A stretch of 64,000 nucleotides of DNA from Pseudocoprococcus catus (GTDB lineage Bacteria > Bacillota > Clostridia > Lachnospirales > Lachnospiraceae), in NCBI RefSeq assembly GCF_902381825.1, contig NZ_LR698973.1:960053-1024052 (forward strand). Direction: 5' to 3'. The notes beneath the pieces were generated by a model. That model was not told the origin of the DNA, made no database searches, and saw nothing but the letters and a program-made list of their open reading frames with translations. The first letter of the stretch is position 1, and each line of letters starts with the position of its first letter. Positions 17,804-25,069 of the stretch are shown one piece after another. Made by a program: the position numbers and the translations under genes.

Positions 17804-18547
17804 ATGACAGAAATACAAATTAAAAATTTAATTAAAGAATATGAAAAAGAATATATTGAGTTTATGGAAATTGAGAAATTACCACAGTATAAGATAGATT
17901 TTTTTGAAATTAATGTTGAGGAAAGCGATGCAGCAGGATTCGCTTCAGCCGCCCAAGCTTACTATAATACGAAAACAGATGAACATATATTAAGGATATG
18001 CAAAAGTTCGGAAATACCAAGGTATATTGTGTTTCATGAATTTACGCATATTTTAGATACGGAAATGTATGCAAAGCAAGATTCTTGGAAATATATGGCT
18101 TTGTCTGGTTATACAGAATATCATGCAGCACAAGTTGAATTGATGATAATGTTAGGAGCAGATAGTATACAAACTCAAGATTTTTCATTTACAGTTGATG
18201 TTGAAATAGGTAATAGTACAGTTAGGAATTACCTAAACTCAAGACATCAATTAGTAGTGAATATGATGAATAGAACAGATTTTCCAAGAGATATTGAAGC
18301 ATTAAAAACAACGGTAGGTGTGCTATATAATTATTTTGGAGTGCGTTCTATATGTAAAATGTATGCGAAAGATTATACTGAAGAAGTGGATAACACAATT
18401 ATTATTCAGAAACTTTCAAAAGTATTATTTGAAGAGATAAATAGCTTTATGGTTGGATGGTTTAATGAAGCACAAGTAGAGCTGAGCTTTGTGTCATATA
18501 TGAAAATAATGTGGCCTATGCTTCAAAGCTATTTTGGAAAAGAATGA
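17804..18547 (+). CDS. Putative zinc metallopeptidase (HEFTH motif), unknown function
   Basis: A 247-residue, AT-rich gene whose product contains HEFTHILD near residue 75, the HExxH zinc-protease motif, followed about 25 residues later by EYHAAQVELM, which may supply the third ligand. This spacing resembles ImmA/IrrE-like enzymes, but no DNA-binding domain is attached, and I do not recognise the family. No signal peptide or membrane helix is apparent, so it is probably cytoplasmic. It stands alone behind its own promoter, in the position of Tn554 cargo. Confidence 0.55.
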   Translation: MTEIQIKNLIKEYEKEYIEFMEIEKLPQYKIDFFEINVEESDAAGFASAAQAYYNTKTDEHILRICKSSEIPRYIVFHEFTHILDTEMYAKQDSWKYMALSGYTEYHAAQVELMIMLGADSIQTQDFSFTVDVEIGNSTVRNYLNSRHQLVVNMMNRTDFPRDIEALKTTVGVLYNYFGVRSICKMYAKDYTEEVDNTIIIQKLSKVLFEEINSFMVGWFNEAQVELSFVSYMKIMWPMLQSYFGKE

Positions 18548-18628
18548 AAGATAGTAACAGTAAACACAGTTTTGTATACAGTTAAACCCAGTAAAATCAA
18601 CGCATGAGGGGAACTGGCTACATTTTAA

Positions 18629-18853
18629 TTTCCAATCTGGTGGTATGTGGCCCCGACAATTATCAATACATTTTTGGAAGCCTATGAGTTCAGTGGTAAA
18701 AAGATCGTGCTTTTTGCAACATCCGGAGGAAGTGGATTCGGGAACACTGTGAAAGAATTGCAGCTATCTGCACCAGACGCAGTTATTACAGAAGGCAGAC
18801 TGTTAAATCATGGAACAAAACAGGAAATCAGTGCTTGGGTAAAATCTTTATAA
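18629..18853 (+). pseudogene. Flavodoxin, C-terminal fragment
   Basis: The frame reads FPIWWYVAPTIINTFLEAY, then GKKIVLFATSGGSGFG and continues to ISAWVKSL, which is the C-terminal half of a flavodoxin-type FMN protein. A stop codon (18626-18628) precedes the Phe codon and the N-terminal half with the phosphate-binding loop is missing. A GTG at 18647 opens an ORF but would not make a working flavodoxin. The break marks a recombination junction. Confidence 0.75.
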
Positions 18854-18881
18854 ATAACAGTGCTATGGAGGTATAGGGAAT

Positions 18882-19403
18882 ATGGAAAAAATAGTACAGA
18901 CAGCAGGACGAAATACACTTGGTGAATTTGCACCAGAGTTTGCACATTTTAACGATGATGTGCTTTTCGGTGAAAACTGGAATAACCAGGATATCGATGT
19001 AAAAACAAGAAGTATCATTACAGTGGTTACGCTGATGGCTTCTGGAATTACAGATTCTTCTTTAAAATATCATCTTCAAAATGCAAAAAATCATGGTGTA
19101 ACACAAAAAGAGATTGCCGCAGTGATCACACATGTCGCATTCTATGTAGGTTGGCCAAAAGCATGGGCTGTTTTCAATTTTGCAAAGGAAGTGTGGGAAG
19201 CAGGCGAAGGAGATTTGCCATACGAAGAGGAAGCGATGCGTGCGCATGCAAAAGAAATGATGTTTCCGATTGGTGCACCAAATGATGGGTTTGCACAGTA
19301 TTTTTCCAGCAGAAGTTTTCTTGCACCGATTTCTACTTCTCAGGTTGGAATTTTCAATGTGACATTCGAACCTGGATGCAGTAAACTGGATTATGTAGCA
19401 TAA
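18882..19403 (+). pseudogene. Carboxymuconolactone decarboxylase-cupin protein, 3' truncated
   Basis: The product (173 residues) begins with a complete carboxymuconolactone decarboxylase domain (LFGENWNNQDIDVKTRSIIT, KNHGVTQKEIAAVITHVAFY). The cupin domain that usually follows starts (GIFNVTFEPGC) but is cut after FEPGC, where the metal-binding His motif should come. Instead it reads SKLDYVA and stops. AHARGAN-type AhpD-like chemistry is possible for the first domain, but the gene looks like a relic. It pairs with the flavodoxin fragment, a common chromosomal neighbour in Lachnospiraceae. Confidence 0.7.
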
Positions 19404-19504
19404 GAGTGTATAGCGTGTCTGTAGTCTGATTTTTGCCATAAATAAGTACAGGATACACAGAGAATAGAAAAGAATGTGTATTCAGTTAAATAAGAAATAG
19501 ATAG

Positions 19505-19545
19505 CTGGTATGAGAGAACAAGGAGTCTTTCATACCAGTTTTTTT
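19505..19545 (+). terminator. Strong terminator after the decarboxylase remnant
   Basis: CTGGTATGA (19505-19513) pairs with TCATACCAG (19530-19538), followed by seven T. Confidence 0.85.
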
Positions 19546-19603
19546 GTGGGAAAAGGGATAGGTTGCACAGAATCTGCCAGGAGATTTCAGTAGGTTTGGT
19601 GAA

Positions 19604-19631
19604 TAGCTTTCTCCCAGAAGTGTGGTATAGT
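19604..19631 (+). promoter_or_regulatory. Promoter-like motif B (TAGCT-N17-TATAGT)
   Basis: TAGCT at 19604-19608 and TATAGT at 19626-19631 with the extended TGTGG before it, about 45 nt upstream of the next start codon. Confidence 0.5.
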
Positions 19632-19675
19632 CTTGTGCTTGGAACAGGAAAACTACACAGAAGGGAGACACCGAT

Positions 19676-20284
19676 ATGACAACACAGCCAGATATCATCT
19701 GGAATGAGCAATGCTTGGGGATACGGATAGGAGAACAGGTTTGCACCTATCTGAAAAAGCATGATGCGGAATACCAGAGACTGCAAAATAAAATACTGGA
19801 ACTTACAGAGAGGTATCCAGTAATAGAAACATTTATGGAGTCGAATCAGGCAATCAGTCTAACGACAGAAGAGCATAAGGCAGTGCATCAATATTTCCGA
19901 CTGGAAAGCGAAAAGGAAATGATAGAAGAACAGTACCATTTTTATATGGGACAGGCTCAAATGATCTCCTATGGAGCAATGCTTGGAAAAATTAAAAAAG
20001 CAATATTGGGAAATGATGACGGTGACACAAAGAAACTGCTGGAGTTGCTGCTGGATACCTGGATTGATGAGGTTGAAGATCAGCTGAAAGAAAATACAGT
20101 GTACCAGGGAATGCTTGAAAAAATATCGAAATATGAAGAACAGGTTCAGACAATGGGATTATCAAAAGAAAAGCGAAAAACAATAGACAAATACGTTACT
20201 GAAGTTAGTGAGAGATGGATATTATATGCGGAATCTTTATATCAGGCTGGCATGCAGAAAATTCTGGAACTATTAAATTTGTAA
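19676..20284 (+). CDS. Hypothetical protein, 202 residues
   Basis: Not recognised. Mostly helical and charged, with two segments likely to form long helices (YQRLQNKILELTERYPVIE, MLEKISKYEEQVQTMGLSKE). No signal peptide or membrane segment. AAGGGAGA precedes ATG 19676, and promoter-like motif B lies just upstream, a motif shared with ICE backbone genes. A two-way terminator separates it from the convergent repressor gene. It may be a DNA- or protein-binding accessory protein; the sequence gives no reaction. Confidence 0.6.
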   Translation: MTTQPDIIWNEQCLGIRIGEQVCTYLKKHDAEYQRLQNKILELTERYPVIETFMESNQAISLTTEEHKAVHQYFRLESEKEMIEEQYHFYMGQAQMISYGAMLGKIKKAILGNDDGDTKKLLELLLDTWIDEVEDQLKENTVYQGMLEKISKYEEQVQTMGLSKEKRKTIDKYVTEVSERWILYAESLYQAGMQKILELLNL

Positions 20285-20298
20285 AAAAGGGACGGATA

Positions 20299-20331
20299 AA
20301 ATGGGGAAGCACGAAAGGAACTTCCCCATTT
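20299..20331. terminator. Bidirectional terminator between convergent genes
   Basis: AAATGGGGAAG (20299-20309) and CTTCCCCATTT (20321-20331) pair perfectly, with A/T-rich flanks on both sides. Confidence 0.7.
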
Positions 20332-20338
20332 GTCACTT

Positions 20339-20590
20339 CTATTCATCTTTGCCATCAATGAGAAATATGTATGAAACCTGAAAGATTTCAGCAATGGCTT
20401 TTAATTCAAGATCAGTGACATAACGCTTGTTTGTTTCGATTCTGGTGATTACATTTTTATCCATATCGTAACCAGCTAACTGGAGTTTATAGGCAAGATC
20501 ACGCTGAGACATATTGTGGGTCTTGCGAAGTTCAATCAATCGCTGGCTAATCAGATTCTTCTCACCAGACTGTGTCCTTGGCTTTGGCAT
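20339..20590 (-). CDS. XRE-family HTH transcriptional regulator
   Basis: An 83-residue single-domain regulator. The HTH runs from about residue 15 to 70 (RLIELRKTHNMSQRDLAYKL, then NVITRIETNKRYVTDLEL). I chose the start at 20590, which has AGAGGAAGAG at good spacing; the longer ORF to 20698 would run through the operator-like repeat. It is divergent from the gene at 20723. A 13-bp inverted repeat in the shared promoter region is a good candidate operator, suggesting autoregulation. Confidence 0.75.
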   Translation of the reverse strand: MPKPRTQSGEKNLISQRLIELRKTHNMSQRDLAYKLQLAGYDMDKNVITRIETNKRYVTDLELKAIAEIFQVSYIFLIDGKDE

Positions 20591-20623
20591 CTTAAATCTC
20601 TTCCTCTCTGGTAAAAGGATGGC

Positions 20624-20698
20624 TTGTCTCACTTTTTGCACCATCTGTATTGATTTTAACGATTGGACAAGGTAGAATCGGTTGTAAAAGTGAGACAA
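20624..20698. promoter_or_regulatory. Divergent promoter region with 13-bp inverted repeat
   Basis: TTGTCTCACTTTT (20624-20636) and AAAAGTGAGACAA (20686-20698) are perfect complements with 49 bases between. They flank the probable promoters of the XRE gene and of the 20723 gene, so one repressor dimer could bind at each arm. Confidence 0.6.
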
Positions 20699-20722
20699 GG
20701 ACAGAAGAGAAGGGAGAAATAT

Positions 20723-21073
20723 ATGGAGCAGGCAAAAATAGAGCAGCTTGCATTTTTATATCTATGCAGCGAGCATGATAAAAGGTTATTGCTGAAAAAA
20801 GAAAAAATGCCGTTAGCTGATTTTGACAGGTTGACCTACTTGATTTACCATTTAGGTTTTAAGGAATATCATATAAAAGTATGGATGGAATTTGCTGGGG
20901 ACTTCCAAAAGGAATGGGATTGCCTGGAAGCACTTCAGGAAACAGGTGGGTGTGTTGGAAACATAGATAGTACAGAATCAGAAGTTAAACTCCATGAGAT
21001 GTGGATTCAGGATTTTTGCAAAAGCACACCAAAAGAGATCGGAGAGTGGATACAAGACCTAGATTATAAATAA
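20723..21073 (+). CDS. Hypothetical protein, 116 residues, divergent from XRE repressor
   Basis: Not recognised. A soluble protein with clustered Trp and acidic residues near the C-terminus (EIGEWIQDLDY) and a Cys-bearing N-terminal helix (LAFLYLCSEHDKRLLLKK). ATG 20723 has AAGGGAGA at good spacing; the longer ORF overlaps the repeat. Its head-to-head layout with a small repressor resembles regulated accessory genes of mobile elements. Confidence 0.6.
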   Translation: MEQAKIEQLAFLYLCSEHDKRLLLKKEKMPLADFDRLTYLIYHLGFKEYHIKVWMEFAGDFQKEWDCLEALQETGGCVGNIDSTESEVKLHEMWIQDFCKSTPKEIGEWIQDLDYK

Positions 21074-21189
21074 AAAATATGATATCATTAGTGGTAGAAA
21101 TCGAATTTTGTTAGGAAATGATACGATAATGAGTAGTGATAAAGAAATTGCTCATAGCATTGCGATATATAAAGCTATAGGGGGATGTT

Positions 21190-21960
21190 ATGACAGAACA
21201 GCAGTATAAGGATTTATTGATAGCAACAGCAAAGATGAGTGATTATGAGCATAAAGATGAGGTGGTGGAGGCGCTTAAAGTTGCTTCTGTTTCATTTCAA
21301 AAGGAATGGGCTTTTACATATCATTTGCCAGATCATCGTCAAGAGTATATTATTATTAGCGTTGTTCCAGATAAATTAATTGTCTTGAAAGAACATGAAG
21401 ATTTTGTTGATGATTTGTGCAAACAGGTTTATGAACCAAACGATTATAATGAGTATAGCGGATTGGTATTAAAACCCGGAATACTTAATATTGCACCAGA
21501 AGAAGTAAGCCAAGAGATACTTTTTGATGATATACAAAATCGGATAATTGATGAAATTCGAGAAGCAAAGTTCTCAATTTGGATAGCAATGGCATGGTTC
21601 ACCAATAAAAAAATATTTGATGAATTATTGAAAAAAAGAAATGAAGGGTTAGATGTAAAAATTATTATTGATAATAATCGTGTTAATAAGGAGAAACCTT
21701 CGTTCACTTTGGAAGATCACTTTGAGGTTTATCGGGTGGATGTGATGTCAGAGCGGTACAAAAATATAATGCATAGGAAGTTTTGTGTGATCGATTTAGA
21801 AGTTGCAATGCACGGTACTTTCAATTGGACAAACGCTGCAAACTATAATAAGGAACATTGGGATGTAGATCATAATAGAGAAACAGCAAAAACATTTGCA
21901 GAAGAATTTGTGAAAATGAGAAGAGATGCTGAATTGTCGATGTTGTGGCTTGATTTTTGA
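21190..21960 (+). CDS. Phospholipase D-like nuclease-domain protein
   Basis: A 256-residue protein with one HKD motif: HRKFCVID (His-x-Lys-x4-Asp, about residue 197) followed by GTFNWTNAAN. The preceding stretch (FSIWIAMAWFTNKKIFDEL, LDVKIIIDNNRVN) is the typical PLD core. Single-HKD proteins such as Nuc act as dimers and often cut nucleic acids. About 110 N-terminal residues form an extra domain I do not recognise. It lacks a signal peptide. The downstream gene follows after 13 nt, making a two-gene unit. Defence or DNA processing is possible; lipid hydrolysis is unlikely. Confidence 0.68.
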   Translation: MTEQQYKDLLIATAKMSDYEHKDEVVEALKVASVSFQKEWAFTYHLPDHRQEYIIISVVPDKLIVLKEHEDFVDDLCKQVYEPNDYNEYSGLVLKPGILNIAPEEVSQEILFDDIQNRIIDEIREAKFSIWIAMAWFTNKKIFDELLKKRNEGLDVKIIIDNNRVNKEKPSFTLEDHFEVYRVDVMSERYKNIMHRKFCVIDLEVAMHGTFNWTNAANYNKEHWDVDHNRETAKTFAEEFVKMRRDAELSMLWLDF

Positions 21961-21973
21961 ATGGAGTATGTTC

Positions 21974-22753
21974 ATGGATTTAAAAGAATTTTATTTTCAA
22001 AATATAAAGGAATCCGAATACCATTATCGTTTTCTGGAATCTGTTAAAAAGGTAAATTATACATATAATATTTTTTGTGGTGAAGAGGAAACTCAGAATT
22101 ATCAATTTGAGATTTATGATGTTGAAGAAGCAATAACTAAATTTAAAGAACTGTGTCAGCCAGATGTTGATTTTTCAGGTGAAAATAAATGTTGGTTTTA
22201 TCTAATAACATATTATCTACATATGCTCGGTTATGAGATAAAAGAGTTTCCTAGAATACTAGCAAGGCCCCCTGTTGATCCAACAGACTTTACATATAGA
22301 GATATTAGAAATCGAATTATTGCTCTAGGTGGAGATGATAATGGAACTGTTCGTTATGCGACTAGAAGAACCTTTGTAGCAGATCTGACATTTGAGCAAA
22401 AGTCTTGTAATATTGAGGTGAACGATTCTATAAATCAGAAATTTATTGAAATTTCTACTAGACAGGCATCTTTCAATAGTATGCATATAGATGAAAAAAT
22501 TGCTGAGATTGCAAACCTTATTGAAAACCTGTTGAAACAAGATGGAAAATTTATCACACCAGAATATGAAGATGTATGTTGTGGCTTCATTGACGATACG
22601 ATAGTAAAGAATTATAGAAAGAAAATGCAGTGCTTTAGACATTGCACAGATGAAGCAATAGAGGAAAGAAAGACATACTCCGAAGAACAAAAAAATTTCC
22701 TTGTTGATTATGGACTTACAATGGTAAAAGCTATTCATGAATTGGTGAAATAA
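21974..22753 (+). CDS. Hypothetical protein paired with the PLD-like gene
   Basis: A 259-residue protein I do not recognise. It is soluble, rich in acidic and aromatic residues (DLKEFYFQNIKESEYHYRFL), with no obvious catalytic motif. ATG 21974 is chosen since GGAG (21963-21966) sits seven bases upstream; the ORF from 21926 would overlap the PLD gene. Close coupling suggests that the two proteins act together, for example as nuclease and sensor. Confidence 0.55.
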   Translation: MDLKEFYFQNIKESEYHYRFLESVKKVNYTYNIFCGEEETQNYQFEIYDVEEAITKFKELCQPDVDFSGENKCWFYLITYYLHMLGYEIKEFPRILARPPVDPTDFTYRDIRNRIIALGGDDNGTVRYATRRTFVADLTFEQKSCNIEVNDSINQKFIEISTRQASFNSMHIDEKIAEIANLIENLLKQDGKFITPEYEDVCCGFIDDTIVKNYRKKMQCFRHCTDEAIEERKTYSEEQKNFLVDYGLTMVKAIHELVK

Positions 22754-22858
22754 AGAATAGTAACATAGGCAGCTAGTAGGAACATTTTAAAGCAGTATTT
22801 ATGTGCTACAAGAACAGAAATAGAGAATCCAAGTTATAAATTAATTAAAAGTGATAGC

Positions 22859-22906
22859 ATACAGTTATGCATATTTGTTTGTAAATATACATAACTGTAT
22901 TTTTTA
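22859..22906 (+). terminator. Terminator of the PLD two-gene unit
   Basis: ATACAGTTATG (22859-22869) pairs perfectly with CATAACTGTAT (22890-22900), with more pairing inside, followed by a T-run. Confidence 0.8.
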
Positions 22907-22910
22907 TTAC

Positions 22911-22942
22911 GGGCAGGGCTCTTCGGGGTTCTGCCCTTTTTC
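22911..22942 (+). terminator. GC-rich terminator at the ICE backbone junction
   Basis: GGGCAG (22911-22916) and CTGCCC (22931-22936) with further pairing between them, then TTTTTC. Backbone composition starts here. Confidence 0.7.
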
Positions 22943-23007
22943 TCTTTTTCCAGACCAAAAGACCACCTGCTGGAAAAGAACAAGAAAAACCAGAAAGGAT
23001 GTGGTGA

Positions 23008-23919
23008 CTTATCATTATAGGAATTGACCATGGATATTATGCCATAAAAACTCCCCATGTATGTTTCCCGACCGGACTGACCGGATACGATTACGAGCCG
23101 TATACCATGCAGAATGTCCTGCAGTACAATGGGAAATTTTATGTGTGTGGAACCGGGCGGCAGACGCTGGTGAGAAGTAAGACTTCCAATGACAATTATT
23201 ATCTTTTGACAATGGCAGCCATTGCCCAGGAAATCCGCTATCGCCGGGGAGAGCGGAAAACAGATGTAGTTCTGGCAGCCGGTCTTCCACTGGCAAGTTT
23301 TGGCAGGGAGAAAAAAGGCTTCCGGGAATATCTGTTTCGGAAAGAGCAGCCTCTGCGTTTCCGGTACGAGGATGAGAGCTATGAGATCCGGATTCAGGAT
23401 GTAAAACTGTTCCCACAGGGATACTCAGCCCTGGCTCTCCACCCGGAATGTGTTCGGGACGAGCCTTCTGTTCTTCTCGCAGATATCGGTGGCTGGACCG
23501 TAGACCTGATGCGGCTGGACAACAGTGTTCCAAATGCCGCTACCTGCCGCAGCCTGGAACTTGGTGTGATCCGGTGTGTGGATGAGATCACCGAGCAGGT
23601 ACGCAGAAATACCGGACTGTCTGTAACGGATATTCAGATCGAACGTGTTCTGAACGGCCAGAGCTGCAGCATGGACCCGGCCGCAAAAGAAATCATTATC
23701 CGGCAGGGAAGGCTCTACACGGAGAAAATACTGTCTGCAATTATGGAAGCTGGGTTCGATCTGAAGGCAATTCCGTCCGTGATCATGGGCGGCGGAGCCA
23801 GCATTCTGAAACGGCACGTGACACCGCAGGACGGGCTGTGTCGGCAGATTTACCTGACAGACGTACACGCCAATGCTTCCGGCTATGAGCGGATTGTGGG
23901 GCAGATGTGCGCGAAGTAA
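23008..23919 (+). CDS. parM: ParM/StbA-type actin-like plasmid partition ATPase
   Basis: About 303 residues of actin fold. Phosphate-1 loop: IGIDHGYYAIKT. Phosphate-2 loop: LLADIGGWTVDL. Adenosine region: VIMGGGASIL. ParM forms dynamic filaments that push ParR-bound DNA copies apart. The start is unusual: an in-frame TGA at 23005-23007 precedes CTT ATC ATT ATA GGA, with AAAGGA (22994-22999) spaced for the CTT or ATC. No ATG, GTG or TTG occurs until ATG 23107, which would remove the phosphate-1 loop. Either a rare start is used or the gene is damaged. It overlaps the next gene by 13 nt. Confidence 0.75.
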   Translation, partial: LIIIGIDHGYYAIKTPHVCFPTGLTGYDYEPYTMQNVLQYNGKFYVCGTGRQTLVRSKTSNDNYYLLTMAAIAQEIRYRRGERKTDVVLAAGLPLASFGREKKGFREYLFRKEQPLRFRYEDESYEIRIQDVKLFPQGYSALALHPECVRDEPSVLLADIGGWTVDLMRLDNSVPNAATCRSLELGVIRCVDEITEQVRRNTGLSVTDIQIERVLNGQSCSMDPAAKEIIIRQGRLYTEKILSAIMEAGFDLKAIPSVIMGGGASILKRHVTPQDGLCRQIYLTDVHANASGYERIVGQMCAK

Positions 23920-24200
23920 AGAGACCTGTTTTCTCGTTCCGCCTGAACCTTGATAACCCAGATCACAAAAAGGCATGGGAGATCCTGCAAAGTGTTCCAG
24001 ATGGACAGAAGAGCAGCTATCTGGTTCAGGTGATTTTAAAAGATCAGGAAAACAACCAGCTGGAGAAAAGCATCCGGCAGGCAATCCGGGAAGAACTGGC
24101 AGGTGTTTCCATTTCTGGCTCCGGGGAGAGTGTTTCAAAAAAGGAAGAAATCCCGTCCCAGATGCTGGATTTTCTCTCCGGGCTTGAGGATGCATTCTGA
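23907..24200 (+). CDS. ParR-like centromere-binding partner of ParM
   Basis: A 97-residue protein starting at GTG 23907 inside the end of parM. The N-terminus (RPVFSFRLNLDNPDHKKAW) is consistent with a ribbon-helix-helix DNA-binding strand, and the acidic/hydrophobic C-terminus (QMLDFLSGLEDAF) is the kind of tail ParR uses to contact ParM. Identification rests on position and shape, not on a strong signature. Confidence 0.6.
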   Translation: MREVKRPVFSFRLNLDNPDHKKAWEILQSVPDGQKSSYLVQVILKDQENNQLEKSIRQAIREELAGVSISGSGESVSKKEEIPSQMLDFLSGLEDAF

Positions 24201-24357
24201 AAAAGTCAAGTCTTTCCTGGTGATAAAATAGCCAAATTTCAAGCAGTCAAATTAGTATAAATCACGGATTTTTGAAAGGGGTGATGCCTATTGAATGTTA
24301 TTGGATCTGCATCCTTTGGGAGCTTTTGAGAGCCTCATATTCGTTGGGTATTGTGAA

Positions 24358-24386
24358 TAGCTTTCTGTCACGTTTTAGGGTATGTT
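24358..24386 (+). promoter_or_regulatory. Promoter-like motif C (TAGCT-N18-TATGTT)
   Basis: TAGCT (24358-24362) and TATGTT (24381-24386), about 33 nt before the next start codon. Preceded by GTGAA, as in motif B. Confidence 0.45.
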
Positions 24387-24418
24387 GTATGTAGAAAAAA
24401 GAAAGGAGAACGAACACA

Positions 24419-24991
24419 ATGGAGATGAAAAACATATGCGGAAAAATCCCGGTAGAGCTGCATGAAAAGCTAAAACTGGAAGTCGAAGAGTTAGGAATCA
24501 GCATACCAAAATACCTTGAAATGGTAATCGAAGAACACATGACAAGAAAAGGAGAAAAGACGAACATGGCAGATTTAAGAACAGTAGCAGTACAGGTAAC
24601 CGAGGATTTATTTTCCAGACTGAAAGCAGTCCTCGCCAGGAATGGCATGAAACAGAAAGACTTCTTAATCGGGCTTATCGAAGATGCAATCGAAAAAGAA
24701 GAAGCCAAATGGAAAGCAGAGTCAGAGGAAGCCGAAGAAACAGAAATGGAAGATCCTGAGACTGCGAAATCAGAACCGGATGAAGAGTCAGTAGAACCTG
24801 AAGCAGAAGAGCCTGAGACAGAAGCACTGGAAGCTGAAACAGACGGAGAAATGACAGAACCGGACGAAGCTGAAGCAGATGAAGAGCCGACAGAGCCAGA
24901 AAACGAAGAGCCAGCGGAAGCAGAGCCAACAGAACTGGAAACCGAAGAAGCAGAAGAATCTGAGCCAGAGGAAGCGGAATCAGAAGAATAG
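24419..24991 (+). CDS. Tandem ribbon-helix-helix protein with long acidic tail
   Basis: A 190-residue protein. Residues 1-45 (GKIPVELHEKLKLEVEELGI) and 55-95 (VAVQVTEDLFSRLKAVLARN) look like two successive ribbon-helix-helix units. Residues 100-190 are almost only Glu, Pro, Ala, Thr and Ser in repeats such as EPETEALEAE, giving a strongly negative, DNA-like tail. It could bind DNA near the partition genes, or the tail might mimic DNA; both are inferences. It has its own promoter-like motif and a strong terminator. Confidence 0.65.
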   Translation: MEMKNICGKIPVELHEKLKLEVEELGISIPKYLEMVIEEHMTRKGEKTNMADLRTVAVQVTEDLFSRLKAVLARNGMKQKDFLIGLIEDAIEKEEAKWKAESEEAEETEMEDPETAKSEPDEESVEPEAEEPETEALEAETDGEMTEPDEAEADEEPTEPENEEPAEAEPTELETEEAEESEPEEAESEE

Positions 24992-25024
24992 ACATCACAA
25001 AACAGAAACCAAGAGACGGAAACG

Positions 25025-25051
25025 GTGCAGAGAAATCTGCACTGTTTTTTT
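25025..25051 (+). terminator. Intrinsic terminator of the RHH gene
   Basis: GTGCAGA, loop GAAA, TCTGCAC, TG and then seven T: a perfect 7-bp stem. Confidence 0.88.
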
Positions 25052-25069
25052 CGCAGCGAAGGGAGGCTG

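Larger units (their letters stand above)
12778..22906 (+). mobile_element. Inserted accessory block with Tn554-type triple recombinase module
   Basis: Three overlapping tyrosine recombinase genes plus a small coiled-coil protein reproduce the Tn554 TnpA-TnpB-TnpC order at the left end. Cargo follows to a terminator at about 22906. The ICE backbone resumes after a GC-rich terminator at 22911. Base composition drops compared with the backbone. The true ends are not resolved: Tn554 makes no target duplication, and I found no convincing end repeats. Confidence 0.5.

Noticed and set aside
23107..23919. parM starting at ATG 23107
   Set aside because: This would delete the phosphate-1 loop (GIDHGYYAIKT), which is readable in frame upstream.
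25025..25069. GTG 25025 as start of the cytosine methyltransferase
   Set aside because: It lies in the 5' arm of a clear intrinsic terminator (25025-25051) and has no good ribosome site.
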